In this document: piece after piece, positions 8,517 through 18,064 of the stretch
How the letters are laid out: each line of letters opens with the position of its first letter
Position numbering within the stretch: position 1 is the stretch's first letter
From: Sediminicola sp040566555
GTDB lineage: Bacteria > Bacteroidota > Bacteroidia > Flavobacteriales > Flavobacteriaceae
Assembly: GCF_040566555.1 (NCBI RefSeq)
Contig: NZ_JBEWYP010000005.1
Location: 62,001-126,000, forward strand
DNA: 64,000 bases
Direction: 5' to 3'
Translations under genes and position numbers: made by a program
The notes under the pieces: generated by a model
Databases searched by the model: none
What the model was told of the DNA's origin: nothing
What the model saw: the letters and a program-made list of their open reading frames with translations, nothing else

Positions 8517-9512
8517 ATGAAACGCAGAAATTTCCTTAAAAATTCCACGATGGGCACGGCTGGATTAATTTCTACACCCATACTCGCTTCCTTAGATAAA
8601 GACCGGTCCAATCCCTTAACGGATGCACAAAGCCTCATAAAACCGTTTCCTATTGTAATCTGTACCTGGAACTTCGCCAATGCCACAGCCAAAGCCTGGG
8701 AAGTGCTCAACGCCGGAGGAAATTCACTTGATGCCGTGGAACAAGGTGTTATGATTGAGGAGGCCGATGTGGACAACCAAACCGTGGGCAAGGGAGGTAG
8801 GCCGGACAGGGATGGAAATGTTACCCTGGATGCCTGTATTATGGATAAGAATGGTAATTGTGGAGCTGTAGTTTACCTTCAAAACATTACCCATGCCGTT
8901 TCCGTAGCCCGTAAAGTGATGGAGAAAACTCCGCATGTGATGTTGGCCGGGAAAGGGGCAGAACAGTTTGCATACGCAAATGGTTTTGCAAAGGAGGACC
9001 TCCTTACCGAAAAATCCAAAAAGGAATGGCTGGAATGGAAAAAAACTAGCCAATACAAGCCTATCATCAATATTGAAAACCACGACACCATAGGGATGCT
9101 CGCCATTGACAAAAATGGGGACATTTCCGGGGCTTGTACCACCAGCGGGATGGCCTATAAATACGGTGGACGTATAGGTGACTCGCCTATAATTGGTGCT
9201 GGATTATTTGTAGACAACGAGGTAGGTGGGGCTACGGCCACTGGAGTTGGAGAAGAAGTGGTACGCACCGTCGGGAGTTTTTTAATTGTGGAACTCATGC
9301 GACAGGGAAAATCACCACAGCAGGCCTGCGAGGAGGGCGTCCGAAGAATCATGGCCAAAAATAAAGACAGAAAGGATTTTCAAATTGGCTTTATTGCTAT
9401 CAATAAAAAAGGGGAAACAGGATCTTATTGCGTGCATCCGGGATTTTCCTATAATATGATTTCAGATCAAGGGCAGGTGAACCAGCCTTCAGAATCCTAT
9501 ATTAAACCTTAA
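8517..9512 (+). CDS. N4-(beta-N-acetylglucosaminyl)-L-asparaginase (glycosylasparaginase)
   Basis: An Ntn-hydrolase of 331 residues that cleaves the GlcNAc-Asn bond of N-glycopeptides. The leader MKRRNFLKNSTMGTAG is twin-arginine type, so export to the periplasm as a folded protein is likely. The self-cleavage site is clear: ENHD|TIGMLAID, with the nucleophile Thr191 exposed at the new beta-chain N-terminus. Substrate-pocket motifs follow: GACTTSGMAYKYGGRIGDS and GAGLFVDNEVGGATATGVGE. It is the same family as the crystallised Elizabethkingia meningoseptica enzyme, and the length is normal. It is divergent from cutC, with 42 nt between the starts. It may serve to scavenge glycoprotein asparagine. 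Confidence 0.93.
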   Translation: MKRRNFLKNSTMGTAGLISTPILASLDKDRSNPLTDAQSLIKPFPIVICTWNFANATAKAWEVLNAGGNSLDAVEQGVMIEEADVDNQTVGKGGRPDRDGNVTLDACIMDKNGNCGAVVYLQNITHAVSVARKVMEKTPHVMLAGKGAEQFAYANGFAKEDLLTEKSKKEWLEWKKTSQYKPIINIENHDTIGMLAIDKNGDISGACTTSGMAYKYGGRIGDSPIIGAGLFVDNEVGGATATGVGEEVVRTVGSFLIVELMRQGKSPQQACEEGVRRIMAKNKDRKDFQIGFIAINKKGETGSYCVHPGFSYNMISDQGQVNQPSESYIKP

Positions 9513-9539
9513 GTGCTTCCAAAAAGATCATAATCTTTG

Positions 9540-9547
9540 TAGCTTTG
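9540..9547 (+). promoter_or_regulatory. polA promoter, -7 element TAGCTTTG
   Basis: A perfect TAnnTTTG match 22 nt before the polA ATG; the -33 TTG is not well conserved. The expected transcription start is about 9551-9553. Confidence 0.6.
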
Positions 9548-9569
9548 AAAATAAATTAGACCACCCGAA

Positions 9570-12407
9570 ATGGCAGAACAAAAAAGACTTTTTTTACTTG
9601 ATGCTTATGCATTGATTTTCCGAGGCTACTATGCCTTGATCAAGAATCCAAGAATAAATTCCAAGGGGATGGATACCTCTGCCGTGATGGGCTTTGTAAA
9701 TTCCCTTTTTGATGTTATCAAAAGAGAAAAACCGGATCATTTGGCGGTTTGTTTTGATAAGGGAGGAAGCACCGAACGTACAGAAATGTTCGCAGACTAC
9801 AAGGCCAATAGGGATGAAACTCCGGATGCCATCAGGCAGGCAGTGCCCTATATCCAGGATATTCTGAAAGCAATGCACATCCCTGTCGTGGAGCTTTACG
9901 GATTGGAAGCGGATGATATTATTGGCACCTTGGCCAAACAGGCAGAAAAAGAGGATTATAAGGTATTCATGGTGACCCCGGATAAGGATTTTGGGCAACT
10001 GGTTTCAGAAAACATTTTTATGTACAGACCCGCCAGAATGGGCAATGGGATAGAAATTTGGGGGATTCCAGAGGTAAAAGAACGCTTTGGAGTGGAGCGT
10101 CCCGAACAGGTCATAGACTATTTGGGAATGATGGGCGATGCCAGTGATAATATCCCTGGACTCCCAGGCGTTGGGGACAAAACGGCAAAAAAATTCATTG
10201 CGGAGTTCGGTTCTATGGAAAACCTTTTGGCGAATACGGATAAGCTTAAAGGCAAAATGAAGGAGAAAATCCAGGAAAACAAGGAATTGGGGATCCTATC
10301 CAAGAAGTTGGCAACCATTTGCGTCACTTGTGATGTAACTTTTGATGCCAAGGACTATGAATTGTCCATGCCCGACAGCGAAAAAGTCCAAGAACTCTTT
10401 GAAGAATTGGAATTTAGAAGACTTAAAGACCAGTTCTTGAAGTTATTCTCTACCGAGGAAGAAACAACAACCACCCAAGTAAGCAGCACCCCAACTGCCA
10501 AAAAACAGGCGCAAGAGGCCGGAGGCGGTCAGTTTTCATTATTTGGAGGGGATGTCAACCAACCTTCAGGAACACTGGAATCGGTATCGAGCAGAAAATC
10601 CATAAAGGAGGTTCCCCATGTTTACCAAAGTGTAGCACCGGGAATGGCGATGAAATTGTTTATTCAGAATTTGCTAAAGCAGACCTCGGTTTGTTTTGAT
10701 ACGGAAACAACCTCATTAAATCCTTTGGAAGCACAACTGGTAGGGATCGCCTTCAGTTGGGAACCTGGCAAAGGCTTTTATATCCCATTTCCAGAAGAAA
10801 AGGAGGAGGCCCAGGAAATCATAGAACAATTAAGGCCCTTTTTTGAATCCGAAAATATTGAAAAAATAGGACAGAATCTTAAATATGACATCAAGGTTCT
10901 GGATAAGTACAAGATAAAGGTAAAAGGCAAATGTTTTGATACCATGCTTGCGCATTACCTTATCAATCCAGATATGCGGCACAACATGGACGTATTGGCC
11001 GAGACCTATTTGAACTATACACCCATATCCATTACCGAATTAATTGGGAAGAAAGGAAAAAACCAGATGTCTATGAGGGAAGTGCCTCTGGACAAGCAAA
11101 CAGAATACGCCGTGGAAGATGCGGATATTACGTTTCAATTGGCACAAAAATTTAGACCAGAACTTGCCGAGGCAAAAACAGAAGATCTTTTCAATGATAT
11201 AGAAATCCCACTTTTGCACGTCCTGGCAGATATGGAGTTGGAAGGAATTAAATTGGATACCGAATTTTTAAATTCCTTATCCAAAGACCTGGACAACGAT
11301 ATCAAAAACCTGGAAACAAAAATTTACGAAGACGCTGGGGAAGAGTTTAATATTGGCTCCCCAAAGCAATTGGGAGAAATTCTTTTTGACAAAATGAAAC
11401 TGGTAGATAAGCCCAAGAAAACCAAAACCGGGCAATATTCCACCGCGGAAGACGTACTTTCCTATCTTGCCAAGGACCACCCTATCATCCAACATGTTCT
11501 TGATTATAGGGGACTTTCCAAACTAAAGAGCACCTATATAGATGCCCTACCGGGACAAGTGGAACCAACTACGGGTAGAGTACATACAGATTATATGCAG
11601 ACCGTTGCGGCTACAGGAAGACTGAGCAGCAACAACCCTAACCTCCAGAACATCCCAATACGAACCGAAAGAGGAAGACAGGTTCGCAAAGCTTTTGTTC
11701 CAAGAAATGAGGATTATATTTTATTGGCCGCGGATTATTCCCAGATAGAACTTCGCATCATTGCGGCACTGAGTCAAGAAACCACGATGATAGAGGCCTT
11801 TAAAAATGGAGAGGATATCCATGCCTCAACTGCCTCTAAGGTTTTTAATATCCCATTAGACGAAGTGACCAGAGAACAGCGTAGCAATGCCAAGACCGTC
11901 AACTTTGGAATTATCTATGGGGTATCGGCATTTGGACTGAGCAATCAGACCGACCTTTCCAGAGGAGAGGCCAAGGACCTGATAGATACGTATTACAAAA
12001 CCTATCCGAAATTGCGCAACTATATCAGCGAACAGATAGATTTTGCCAGGGAACACGGTTATGTACAGACCGTTTTGGGCAGGAGAAGATATTTAAAGGA
12101 TATAAATGGGAGCAATGCAATTGTCAGAGGTGCTGCGGAACGAAATGCTGTGAATGCGCCCATACAGGGAAGTGCTGCGGATATCATAAAAATAGCCATG
12201 ATCAATATCCATAGGAAATTGGAGGAGGGCAATTTCAAGAGCAAGATGTTGCTGCAGGTACATGATGAATTGGTCTTTGATGTATACAAACCTGAATTGG
12301 AAGAACTAAAGACCATGATTAAAACCGAAATGGAAAATGCCTATACGCTATCCGTACCATTGGATGTGGAATTGGGGGTTGGGGACAACTGGTTGCAGGC
12401 TCATTAA
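9570..12407 (+). CDS. polA: DNA polymerase I
   Basis: A 945-residue three-domain polymerase for Okazaki-fragment maturation and repair. Residues 1-290 are the 5'-3' nuclease (LLDAYALIFRGYYAL, YGLEADDIIGTLA, VTPDKDFGQL, then the GLPGVGDKTA helix-hairpin-helix). Residues about 350-560 are the 3'-5' exonuclease, and it looks active: CFDTETTSL, NLKYDIKVL and YAVEDADITF keep the metal-binding acids. Residues about 570-945 are the polymerase, with motif A DYSQIELRIIAAL (near 721), motif B RSNAKTVNFGIIYGVSAFGL and motif C QVHDELVFDV. The linker near 300-345 is low complexity. It is monocistronic with its own promoter and terminator. Confidence 0.97.
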   Translation: MAEQKRLFLLDAYALIFRGYYALIKNPRINSKGMDTSAVMGFVNSLFDVIKREKPDHLAVCFDKGGSTERTEMFADYKANRDETPDAIRQAVPYIQDILKAMHIPVVELYGLEADDIIGTLAKQAEKEDYKVFMVTPDKDFGQLVSENIFMYRPARMGNGIEIWGIPEVKERFGVERPEQVIDYLGMMGDASDNIPGLPGVGDKTAKKFIAEFGSMENLLANTDKLKGKMKEKIQENKELGILSKKLATICVTCDVTFDAKDYELSMPDSEKVQELFEELEFRRLKDQFLKLFSTEEETTTTQVSSTPTAKKQAQEAGGGQFSLFGGDVNQPSGTLESVSSRKSIKEVPHVYQSVAPGMAMKLFIQNLLKQTSVCFDTETTSLNPLEAQLVGIAFSWEPGKGFYIPFPEEKEEAQEIIEQLRPFFESENIEKIGQNLKYDIKVLDKYKIKVKGKCFDTMLAHYLINPDMRHNMDVLAETYLNYTPISITELIGKKGKNQMSMREVPLDKQTEYAVEDADITFQLAQKFRPELAEAKTEDLFNDIEIPLLHVLADMELEGIKLDTEFLNSLSKDLDNDIKNLETKIYEDAGEEFNIGSPKQLGEILFDKMKLVDKPKKTKTGQYSTAEDVLSYLAKDHPIIQHVLDYRGLSKLKSTYIDALPGQVEPTTGRVHTDYMQTVAATGRLSSNNPNLQNIPIRTERGRQVRKAFVPRNEDYILLAADYSQIELRIIAALSQETTMIEAFKNGEDIHASTASKVFNIPLDEVTREQRSNAKTVNFGIIYGVSAFGLSNQTDLSRGEAKDLIDTYYKTYPKLRNYISEQIDFAREHGYVQTVLGRRRYLKDINGSNAIVRGAAERNAVNAPIQGSAADIIKIAMINIHRKLEEGNFKSKMLLQVHDELVFDVYKPELEELKTMIKTEMENAYTLSVPLDVELGVGDNWLQAH

Positions 12408-12426
12408 TAAGGATCCAACATTAAAC

Positions 12427-12462
12427 AAAAAGCCCTTTTGGAGATCCAAAAGGGCTTTTATT
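12427..12462. terminator. bidirectional terminator, polA / lipocalin-like gene
   Basis: AGCCCTTTTGGA pairs with TCCAAAAGGGCT (from 12431), with an A run before and a T-rich tail after. It serves both convergent genes. Confidence 0.88.
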
Positions 12463-12481
12463 ATATGATATGTTTTAGATA

Positions 12482-12964
12482 TTATCTTTTCTTGAAGACG
12501 ATTTCTGTTCCTGTTAAGCTTTCTGCTTCGATATCTTCCCCAGCAACAATTAAACTACTACTATTAAGCTGTATGGTTGCCGTCTCCGCCATCCCAGTAG
12601 CATCGGTAATGGTCAGCTGGTCACCTTCCAAGCTCCATGTTGCATCTTCTTCCTCGAAACTTGTGGGACAAGGGATGGATGTTGCATTGAAATCGATCGT
12701 AATATCACTGACACCACTTCTGGTGATCAACGTGCCATCGGCCTTAAAGGTAAGTGCCAATAACTCACAATCCTGTGCAATCAAGACATCAAAGATTCCC
12801 TTAGCAAATAAAAGATCTTGATTGCTTGAATCATCGACCTTTAATTCTGCCACATCCCAAGTACCCTCTATGGAAGCAGTTCCCATCGGGTTTTCTTTAT
12901 CCGATGAACATGAAAATCCCAATAAGGCAACAATTACTAGACTTAAAAAACTACGTGTGATCAT
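12482..12964 (-). CDS. lipocalin-like lipoprotein
   Basis: A 160-residue lipoprotein: signal MITRSFLSLVIVALLGFSC with the lipid-attachment Cys at position 19, then SSDKENP. The mature part has the pattern of small Bacteroidota lipocalin-like proteins: IEGTWDVAELKVDD, CELLALTFKADGTLITRSG, ATWSLEGDQLTITD, IVFKKR, an eight-strand barrel rhythm with a GTW opening. Such proteins sit on the periplasmic face of a membrane and probably bind a small hydrophobic ligand, which is unknown here. It is convergent with polA and 70 nt upstream of the end of the DUF5916 gene. Confidence 0.75.
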   Translation of the reverse strand: MITRSFLSLVIVALLGFSCSSDKENPMGTASIEGTWDVAELKVDDSSNQDLLFAKGIFDVLIAQDCELLALTFKADGTLITRSGVSDITIDFNATSIPCPTSFEEEDATWSLEGDQLTITDATGMAETATIQLNSSSLIVAGEDIEAESLTGTEIVFKKR

Positions 12965-13034
12965 GTCGAGGGTTTTAATTTTAGGACTAAACGACGAAAA
13001 TAGTTATTTATTTCCTAATCACAGCCCTATATTT

Positions 13035-15656
13035 CTATTTCGCAAATCTGTAGGTAGCTTTTAAAAGAAAGGTGTTGTTTAATTTCTCATTCAATATTTG
13101 ACGATCCAAACTTCGCCCTAAGGTATCCCTTGGATCCCCTAAGCCAGTAACCCCTTGTGCCCAAACCAAGAAAATTTCACTCCCCGGAATATACTCCCAT
13201 CGCAAGACCAGATTTGACCTAAACTGTACAAATGAAAAGTCGGGATCACCAATACTATAATCAACGGACCCATTACTGTCCTCGTCCACATTGTAAACGC
13301 CATTGTCCATGGATATTTGATTCTGATCAAAGAGCGTAATACGTTCATTCAAGTCTTTGGCAATTGGATTGTTCACGTAATTAAAATCAGTGTACCTACC
13401 CCTCGAAATGAACGGCTGACCATAATACTGTATGGACAAGTTGGGATTGATGGTATAATTGACCCTCAACGTGGTCGCCCAAGTATCCTGACGAATATTG
13501 GCGGTAATATAACGGGGTACTCCATCAAATGACGTTTCAGTCACATATTGGGTTTTGTTTGGATTTTTCTCATACTCCGTCTGCAAGTTGATGCTCAGGG
13601 CATTAAAAGGCTGGTAGTTTAGCCTGCCCACAAATCTAACAAGAGAAAAGTTATCCTGTTTAGCCTGGCTATTTACATGACCCATCACAAAACTCAATTT
13701 CTTTCGCCTGTCCGATCCAAAAAATAAGTACGCAAAATTCTCTTCAGAAAAACGCCACCTCGGTCCGCCTCTTAAAAAGGTATTGATAAATATTCTAGGT
13801 TTGTGCGCTGCCCCAAATTCTGCCCACCAATTATTCCTGAAAATAAATTCACTGTTCAGGTCGTACTGTGTCCTGTTAAAATTACCATCAAAATCATAGG
13901 TAGTCAGTTGGCCTACTCCTATATATATATTCCTAAAATTCTCCAAGGGCTTAATTGTTCGCCAGCTCACACTGGAATATTGTCTAATTTCATCGGCTTG
14001 CCTGAGAAACCCAATATCATTAAGCTCCAATTCAGGAGACTTCCAGCTCATCCCTGTATTGTACAACCAATGGCCTCCCCCTGCCTTACCACCTTCTAGC
14101 TTACCACCGGTTCCCGTTAAGGATGTCCTATCGCCATCTACCTCTACATGCCCGGCATCTACCCTTTGGAACAAATGAGTGATGGATTCTTGGGTTGCCC
14201 TAATAGACTCTTCACTGCCAATCACATGACTGGCGACTATATTTCCTTCGATAAAATATTTACGATCCTTCCAACTATGTTTAAAATCTACTCCCCCTGA
14301 ATATGCCGCTTGCCTAAGAAAATCTAGACTTGGTTCCAAATCCCTGTTCGTTGCCGTAAAAATACCCCCAACATAAGAGTTCCGTTCATTAAAATCTTTT
14401 TGTGCCCTGGCCACTAAATAATTCGTCAGAGGCTCTACCAATTCCTCCCTTTCCTGTCCATTATTATTTATCTGGGCGAACATTCTACCCGTTACACTCT
14501 CCAAAACCCCCAAGGACCATCCATTTTTAGTTTTTCCAGAAAACTTGGCCGCCCCTAAAATGGTAGAGTTTTGAGGCTGATTCACAAAATCGCCATTAGT
14601 GACAGTAGCACTCCCTTGCGGACTCCGGCCTATACGTCTGGAGTAAAATACATTGTCTTGATTGTTGGCGAACCTGTAGTCGAATATATTTTTGTTCTCC
14701 ACAAAAAATGGCCGTTGTTCTTGGAAAAATATCTGAAAGCCATCAAGGGCAATGGCACCAGGATCGGCCTCTACCTGTCCAAAATCGGGATTAATGGTAA
14801 GGTCGAGCGTAAGGTTGTTGGTGATTCCGATCTTCGCATCCACCCCTCCGTTCAATTTGGTATCGGACCCATCCCTAAACGGATTCCCTTCCTCCTTAGG
14901 ATAGGTGTCCAGCTTAACTACGGTAAAAGGTTGGATCTCCAATTGCCTTTGTGGCTCAATGTCTATCAATCCCCTAAGTTCCCCAAATTCACTTACCCAT
15001 CCTGGAGCATCACGCGGCACGCGCTGCCAAACAGAACGCTCATCCTTCCTAAAAAGGATCCGTTGCACCTGTAGACCCCAAACTTGCTCTTGGCTCTTTC
15101 CAAACCGAAGTTGGCTAAAAGGAATTTTCAGTTCTGCGGTCCAACCCTCCCCATCTAAATTGGTCTTGGTATACCAAATAGGATTCCAACTGGCATCCCA
15201 ATTATTACCATTTTCGGAAATAAATTCGTCCCCTTTTACCCCTGCTGCCGAAACAGAAAATGAAAAACCGGTCCGCTTATCCAAATAACTATCTATATTG
15301 ACCTCTACAATATCCCCTTGAAACCCATCCCTTCTCGACAATCGTTTTTCGATGCTGTCCGGCGCCTTATCAAAAGCTTGTATCCCGATGTATAAATTCT
15401 TGGCGTCATAGACAATTTTGAATCGTGTGCTAAAAGTTGGAGGGGTATTCTCATCTGGTCTCCATTCCACAAAATCTCCGGCCCATTCCGTTTCATTCCA
15501 TGCGGCATCGTCCAGCAAACCATCTACTTCCGGGGCTTCCTGTTCAGATACCACATGTGTGGTGTATGAACGCTTTGCAATGGTTGATTTGGTCGTTTGG
15601 GCCGAAAGCACGGTGGTCGCAAGAAGAAAAAGGGCGAATAGGTTATGCCTTTGCAT
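13035..15656 (-). CDS. DUF5916 outer-membrane protein with CBM9-like N-domain
   Basis: An 873-residue exported protein. A signal peptide (MQRHNLFALFLLATTVLSAQ) is followed by a carbohydrate-binding-type (CBM9-like) beta domain at about 35-235, opening EAPEVDGLLDDAAWNETEW and containing NLYIGIQAFD. The remainder is DUF5916, predicted to be a large outer-membrane beta-barrel: RPFFVENKNIFDYRF, then many alternating strands, ending in ...LLKATYRFAK with a final-strand aromatic. The family is widespread in Bacteroidota, and its substrate is unknown. It is monocistronic; the 260 nt upstream carry the divergent rplM promoter. Confidence 0.85.
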   Translation of the reverse strand: MQRHNLFALFLLATTVLSAQTTKSTIAKRSYTTHVVSEQEAPEVDGLLDDAAWNETEWAGDFVEWRPDENTPPTFSTRFKIVYDAKNLYIGIQAFDKAPDSIEKRLSRRDGFQGDIVEVNIDSYLDKRTGFSFSVSAAGVKGDEFISENGNNWDASWNPIWYTKTNLDGEGWTAELKIPFSQLRFGKSQEQVWGLQVQRILFRKDERSVWQRVPRDAPGWVSEFGELRGLIDIEPQRQLEIQPFTVVKLDTYPKEEGNPFRDGSDTKLNGGVDAKIGITNNLTLDLTINPDFGQVEADPGAIALDGFQIFFQEQRPFFVENKNIFDYRFANNQDNVFYSRRIGRSPQGSATVTNGDFVNQPQNSTILGAAKFSGKTKNGWSLGVLESVTGRMFAQINNNGQEREELVEPLTNYLVARAQKDFNERNSYVGGIFTATNRDLEPSLDFLRQAAYSGGVDFKHSWKDRKYFIEGNIVASHVIGSEESIRATQESITHLFQRVDAGHVEVDGDRTSLTGTGGKLEGGKAGGGHWLYNTGMSWKSPELELNDIGFLRQADEIRQYSSVSWRTIKPLENFRNIYIGVGQLTTYDFDGNFNRTQYDLNSEFIFRNNWWAEFGAAHKPRIFINTFLRGGPRWRFSEENFAYLFFGSDRRKKLSFVMGHVNSQAKQDNFSLVRFVGRLNYQPFNALSINLQTEYEKNPNKTQYVTETSFDGVPRYITANIRQDTWATTLRVNYTINPNLSIQYYGQPFISRGRYTDFNYVNNPIAKDLNERITLFDQNQISMDNGVYNVDEDSNGSVDYSIGDPDFSFVQFRSNLVLRWEYIPGSEIFLVWAQGVTGLGDPRDTLGRSLDRQILNEKLNNTFLLKATYRFAK

Positions 15657-15838
15657 TTAATTTAGGTTGATTAGGATTGCTCCTCTAAGGACTTACAAAA
15701 CCACGGTATTGTTACAGTATAATTTCTATTTAATATATTTTTAACATTTAAAAAAAATGAAGTTCTCAAATTTGCAATGTAATATTCGACCTAAAATGCA
15801 CTGGCTTAAATCTTTGAAAAAATAATACCAAACAACCA

Positions 15839-15869
15839 TTTGTATTTCAAGTTAATAGTTGTACATTTG
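15839..15869 (+). promoter_or_regulatory. rplM-rpsI promoter, near-perfect Bacteroidota consensus
   Basis: TTTG at 15839-15842 (-33 element), a 19-nt spacer, then TACATTTG at 15862-15869 (-7 element TAnnTTTG). The start of transcription should be near 15874, giving a leader of about 43 nt before the GTG start of rplM. Confidence 0.88.
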
Positions 15870-15916
15870 CAGCCCGTTTAACGGGATTGAAGTGTTTAAT
15901 AAATAAATAAATTAGT

Positions 15917-16372
15917 GTGGACACATTAAGCTATAAGACAATTTCGGCCAATAAAGCTACCGTTCAGAAGGAATGGTTATTGGTTGATGCTGAAGGGGAA
16001 ACATTAGGAAGATTGGCTTCCAAAGTGGCTAAAATGCTACGAGGAAAGTACAAGCCTAATTTTACACCGCACGTTGATTGTGGAGATAACGTAATCGTTA
16101 TCAATTCAGAAAAAATCCAACTTTCTGGAAACAAATTAGAGTCGAAGACCTACATACGCCACACAGGGTATCCTGGAGGACAGAGGTCACAGACTGCTAG
16201 TGAGTTGATGGAAAAAAATCCTGCGCAAGTTATAGAGAAAGCTGTGAAAGGGATGTTGCCTAAGAACAAGTTAGGTGCTGAACTTTTCAGAAATCTAAAA
16301 GTGTATGTAGGATCTGAGCACAACCAAGAAGCGCAAAAACCAACAGCAATTAACTTAAACGAATTTAAGTAA
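15917..16372 (+). CDS. rplM: 50S ribosomal protein L13
   Basis: 151 residues, matching the flavobacterial form of L13 that begins MDTLSYKTISANKATV. The start codon is GTG, supported by the conserved N-terminal sequence. Core motifs are WLLVDAEGETLGRLAS, LRGKYKPNFTPHVDCGDNVI and YIRHTGYPGGQRSQTA. L13 is an early-assembly protein of the large subunit that binds 23S rRNA. It overlaps the rpsI start by one base (TAATG), the conserved rplM-rpsI translationally coupled pair. Confidence 0.98.
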   Translation: MDTLSYKTISANKATVQKEWLLVDAEGETLGRLASKVAKMLRGKYKPNFTPHVDCGDNVIVINSEKIQLSGNKLESKTYIRHTGYPGGQRSQTASELMEKNPAQVIEKAVKGMLPKNKLGAELFRNLKVYVGSEHNQEAQKPTAINLNEFK

Positions 16373-16758
16373 TGGAAGTAATTCACAAAATCGGTAGAAG
16401 GAAAACCGCTGTTGCTCGTGTTTATGTTTCAGAAGGTAAAGGAAACATCACAATCAACAAAAAAGACTTGAATGTATACTTTCCTACTGCTACTTTGCAG
16501 TACAAAGTAAAACAGCCTTTCGCATTGACAAGCAACGACGATAATTTTGACGTAAAAGTCAATGTTTATGGTGGTGGTATCACTGGACAAGCAGAAGCGA
16601 TCCGCTTAGCTTTATCTAGAGCTCTATGTGAAATGGATGCTGAGCACAGACTTGTTTTGAAGCCAGAAGGCCTTCTTACTAGAGATCCAAGAATGGTTGA
16701 ACGTAAGAAATTCGGTCAGAAGAAAGCTCGTAAGAAATTTCAGTTCTCGAAACGTTAA
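16372..16758 (+). CDS. rpsI: 30S ribosomal protein S9
   Basis: 128 residues of normal length. Signatures are IHKIGRRKTAVARVYVSEGKG at the N-terminus, GGGITGQAEAIRLALSRAL, and the basic C-terminal tail ending KKARKKFQFSKR, whose last residues reach the P-site tRNA. It is coupled to rplM by a one-base overlap. It is followed by a 268-nt structured spacer before rpsB. Confidence 0.98.
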   Translation: MEVIHKIGRRKTAVARVYVSEGKGNITINKKDLNVYFPTATLQYKVKQPFALTSNDDNFDVKVNVYGGGITGQAEAIRLALSRALCEMDAEHRLVLKPEGLLTRDPRMVERKKFGQKKARKKFQFSKR

Positions 16759-17026
16759 TACTTTATTGTTTAAAGTATTGCGGTGGGTGGGATCAATCCC
16801 CAACATATTGATCCAAAAAAAGCTGAGGGCAACCTTAGCCATTCATTAAAGTTCATTGATATATCCTAACCAGTTTAGGATAAATTTAAACCATGTTGTC
16901 GTTGTCCCAAAGGAACACGTAAGACACTTTGGAGCATAGTTTAGCATCTAAATGCTGAAGGCTACATTATAATGATGTACCACTTTAGTATTGCTAATTC
17001 AACAGAACGTAAACTAGTACAAAAAA
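16759..17026 (+). ncRNA. possible structured leader of rpsB
   Basis: The 268-nt spacer is long for a ribosomal-protein region and has several local hairpins: TATCCTAA/TTAGGATA around 16860-16880, AGCAT/ATGCT in the 16950s, and TACAT/ATGTA around 16970-16980. There is no clear terminator after rpsI. Such leaders often carry ribosomal-protein autoregulation (S2 controls rpsB-tsf in other bacteria). The assignment is inference from position and hairpins only. Confidence 0.35.
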
Positions 17027-18025
17027 ATGGCAAACAATATTGAAGTAAAAGACCTTCTAGAGGCAGGTGTACATTTTGGTCACCTTACAAGAAAATGGAA
17101 TCCAAACATGGCTCCCTATATCTATATGGAGCGTAACGGGATTCACGTTATCAACTTATACAAAACTGTTGCAAAATTAGAAGAGGCTAATGAAGCCCTT
17201 AAAAAAATTGCAGCATCTGGTAGAAAAATTCTTTTCGTTGCTACCAAGAAACAAGCAAAAGACATCGTAGCTGAAAAAGCTGGAAATGCAAACATGCCTT
17301 ACATCACTGAAAGATGGCCTGGTGGAATGTTGACCAACTTTGTAACTATCCGTAAAGCCGTTAAAAAAATGGCCTCTATCGATAGAATGAAGAAAGATGG
17401 TACTTTCAACACCCTTTCTAAGAAAGAGCGTTTGCAAGTTGAGCGTTTACGTGCAAAATTGGAGAAGAACTTAGGTTCTATTTCTGAAATGACACGTCTA
17501 CCTGCTGCTTTGTTCATTGTAGATACCATGCGCGAGCACATCGCCGTTAAAGAAGCATTAAAATTGAACATTCCAATTTTTGCTATGGTAGATACCAATT
17601 CCGATCCAAGACCTATCGATTATTTGATCCCATCCAATGATGATGCTTCTAAATCTATCGATGCTATCTTGTCACACGTTTCAAATGCTATTATCGAAGG
17701 ATTGGCAGAACGTAAGTCGGAGAAAACAGAGAAAGAAGAGCCTAAGGCTGCTGCTCCTAAAAAAGCTGCAAAACCAGATGACTTGACTAAAATTGAAGGT
17801 ATCGGTCCAAAAATTGCCGAAGTTTTCAACGAGCAAGGCATTATGACTTTTGCTGATCTTGCTTCCAAAACTGAAGATGACTTAAAAGAAATCTTGGTTG
17901 AAGCTGGTTCTACTTTTGCTTCCAACAACCCAGCTTCATGGGCCAAGCAAGCAAAAATGGCTGCTGAAGGTAAATGGGCAGAGCTTAAAGAATGGCAAGA
18001 AACTGTAAAAGGTGGTGTAGAATAA
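17027..18025 (+). CDS. rpsB: 30S ribosomal protein S2 with C-terminal helix-hairpin-helix extension
   Basis: 332 residues, about 90 more than a typical S2. Residues 1-230 are standard S2 (LLEAGVHFGHLTRKWNPNMA, RWPGGMLTNFVTIRK, IFAMVDTNSDPRPIDYLIPS). After a Lys/Glu/Ala-rich linker (about 230-248), residues 250-332 form an extra domain: DDLTKIEGIGPKIAEVF is a helix-hairpin-helix, followed by FADLASKTEDDLKEIL and a Trp-rich end. The same type of domain is found fused to other Bacteroidota ribosomal proteins. It probably contacts rRNA or another protein on the ribosome surface. It is cotranscribed with tsf. Confidence 0.97.
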   Translation: MANNIEVKDLLEAGVHFGHLTRKWNPNMAPYIYMERNGIHVINLYKTVAKLEEANEALKKIAASGRKILFVATKKQAKDIVAEKAGNANMPYITERWPGGMLTNFVTIRKAVKKMASIDRMKKDGTFNTLSKKERLQVERLRAKLEKNLGSISEMTRLPAALFIVDTMREHIAVKEALKLNIPIFAMVDTNSDPRPIDYLIPSNDDASKSIDAILSHVSNAIIEGLAERKSEKTEKEEPKAAAPKKAAKPDDLTKIEGIGPKIAEVFNEQGIMTFADLASKTEDDLKEILVEAGSTFASNNPASWAKQAKMAAEGKWAELKEWQETVKGGVE

Positions 18026-18064
18026 ACCCCTTTTTCCATACTATAAACTAAATATTAATTTAAC

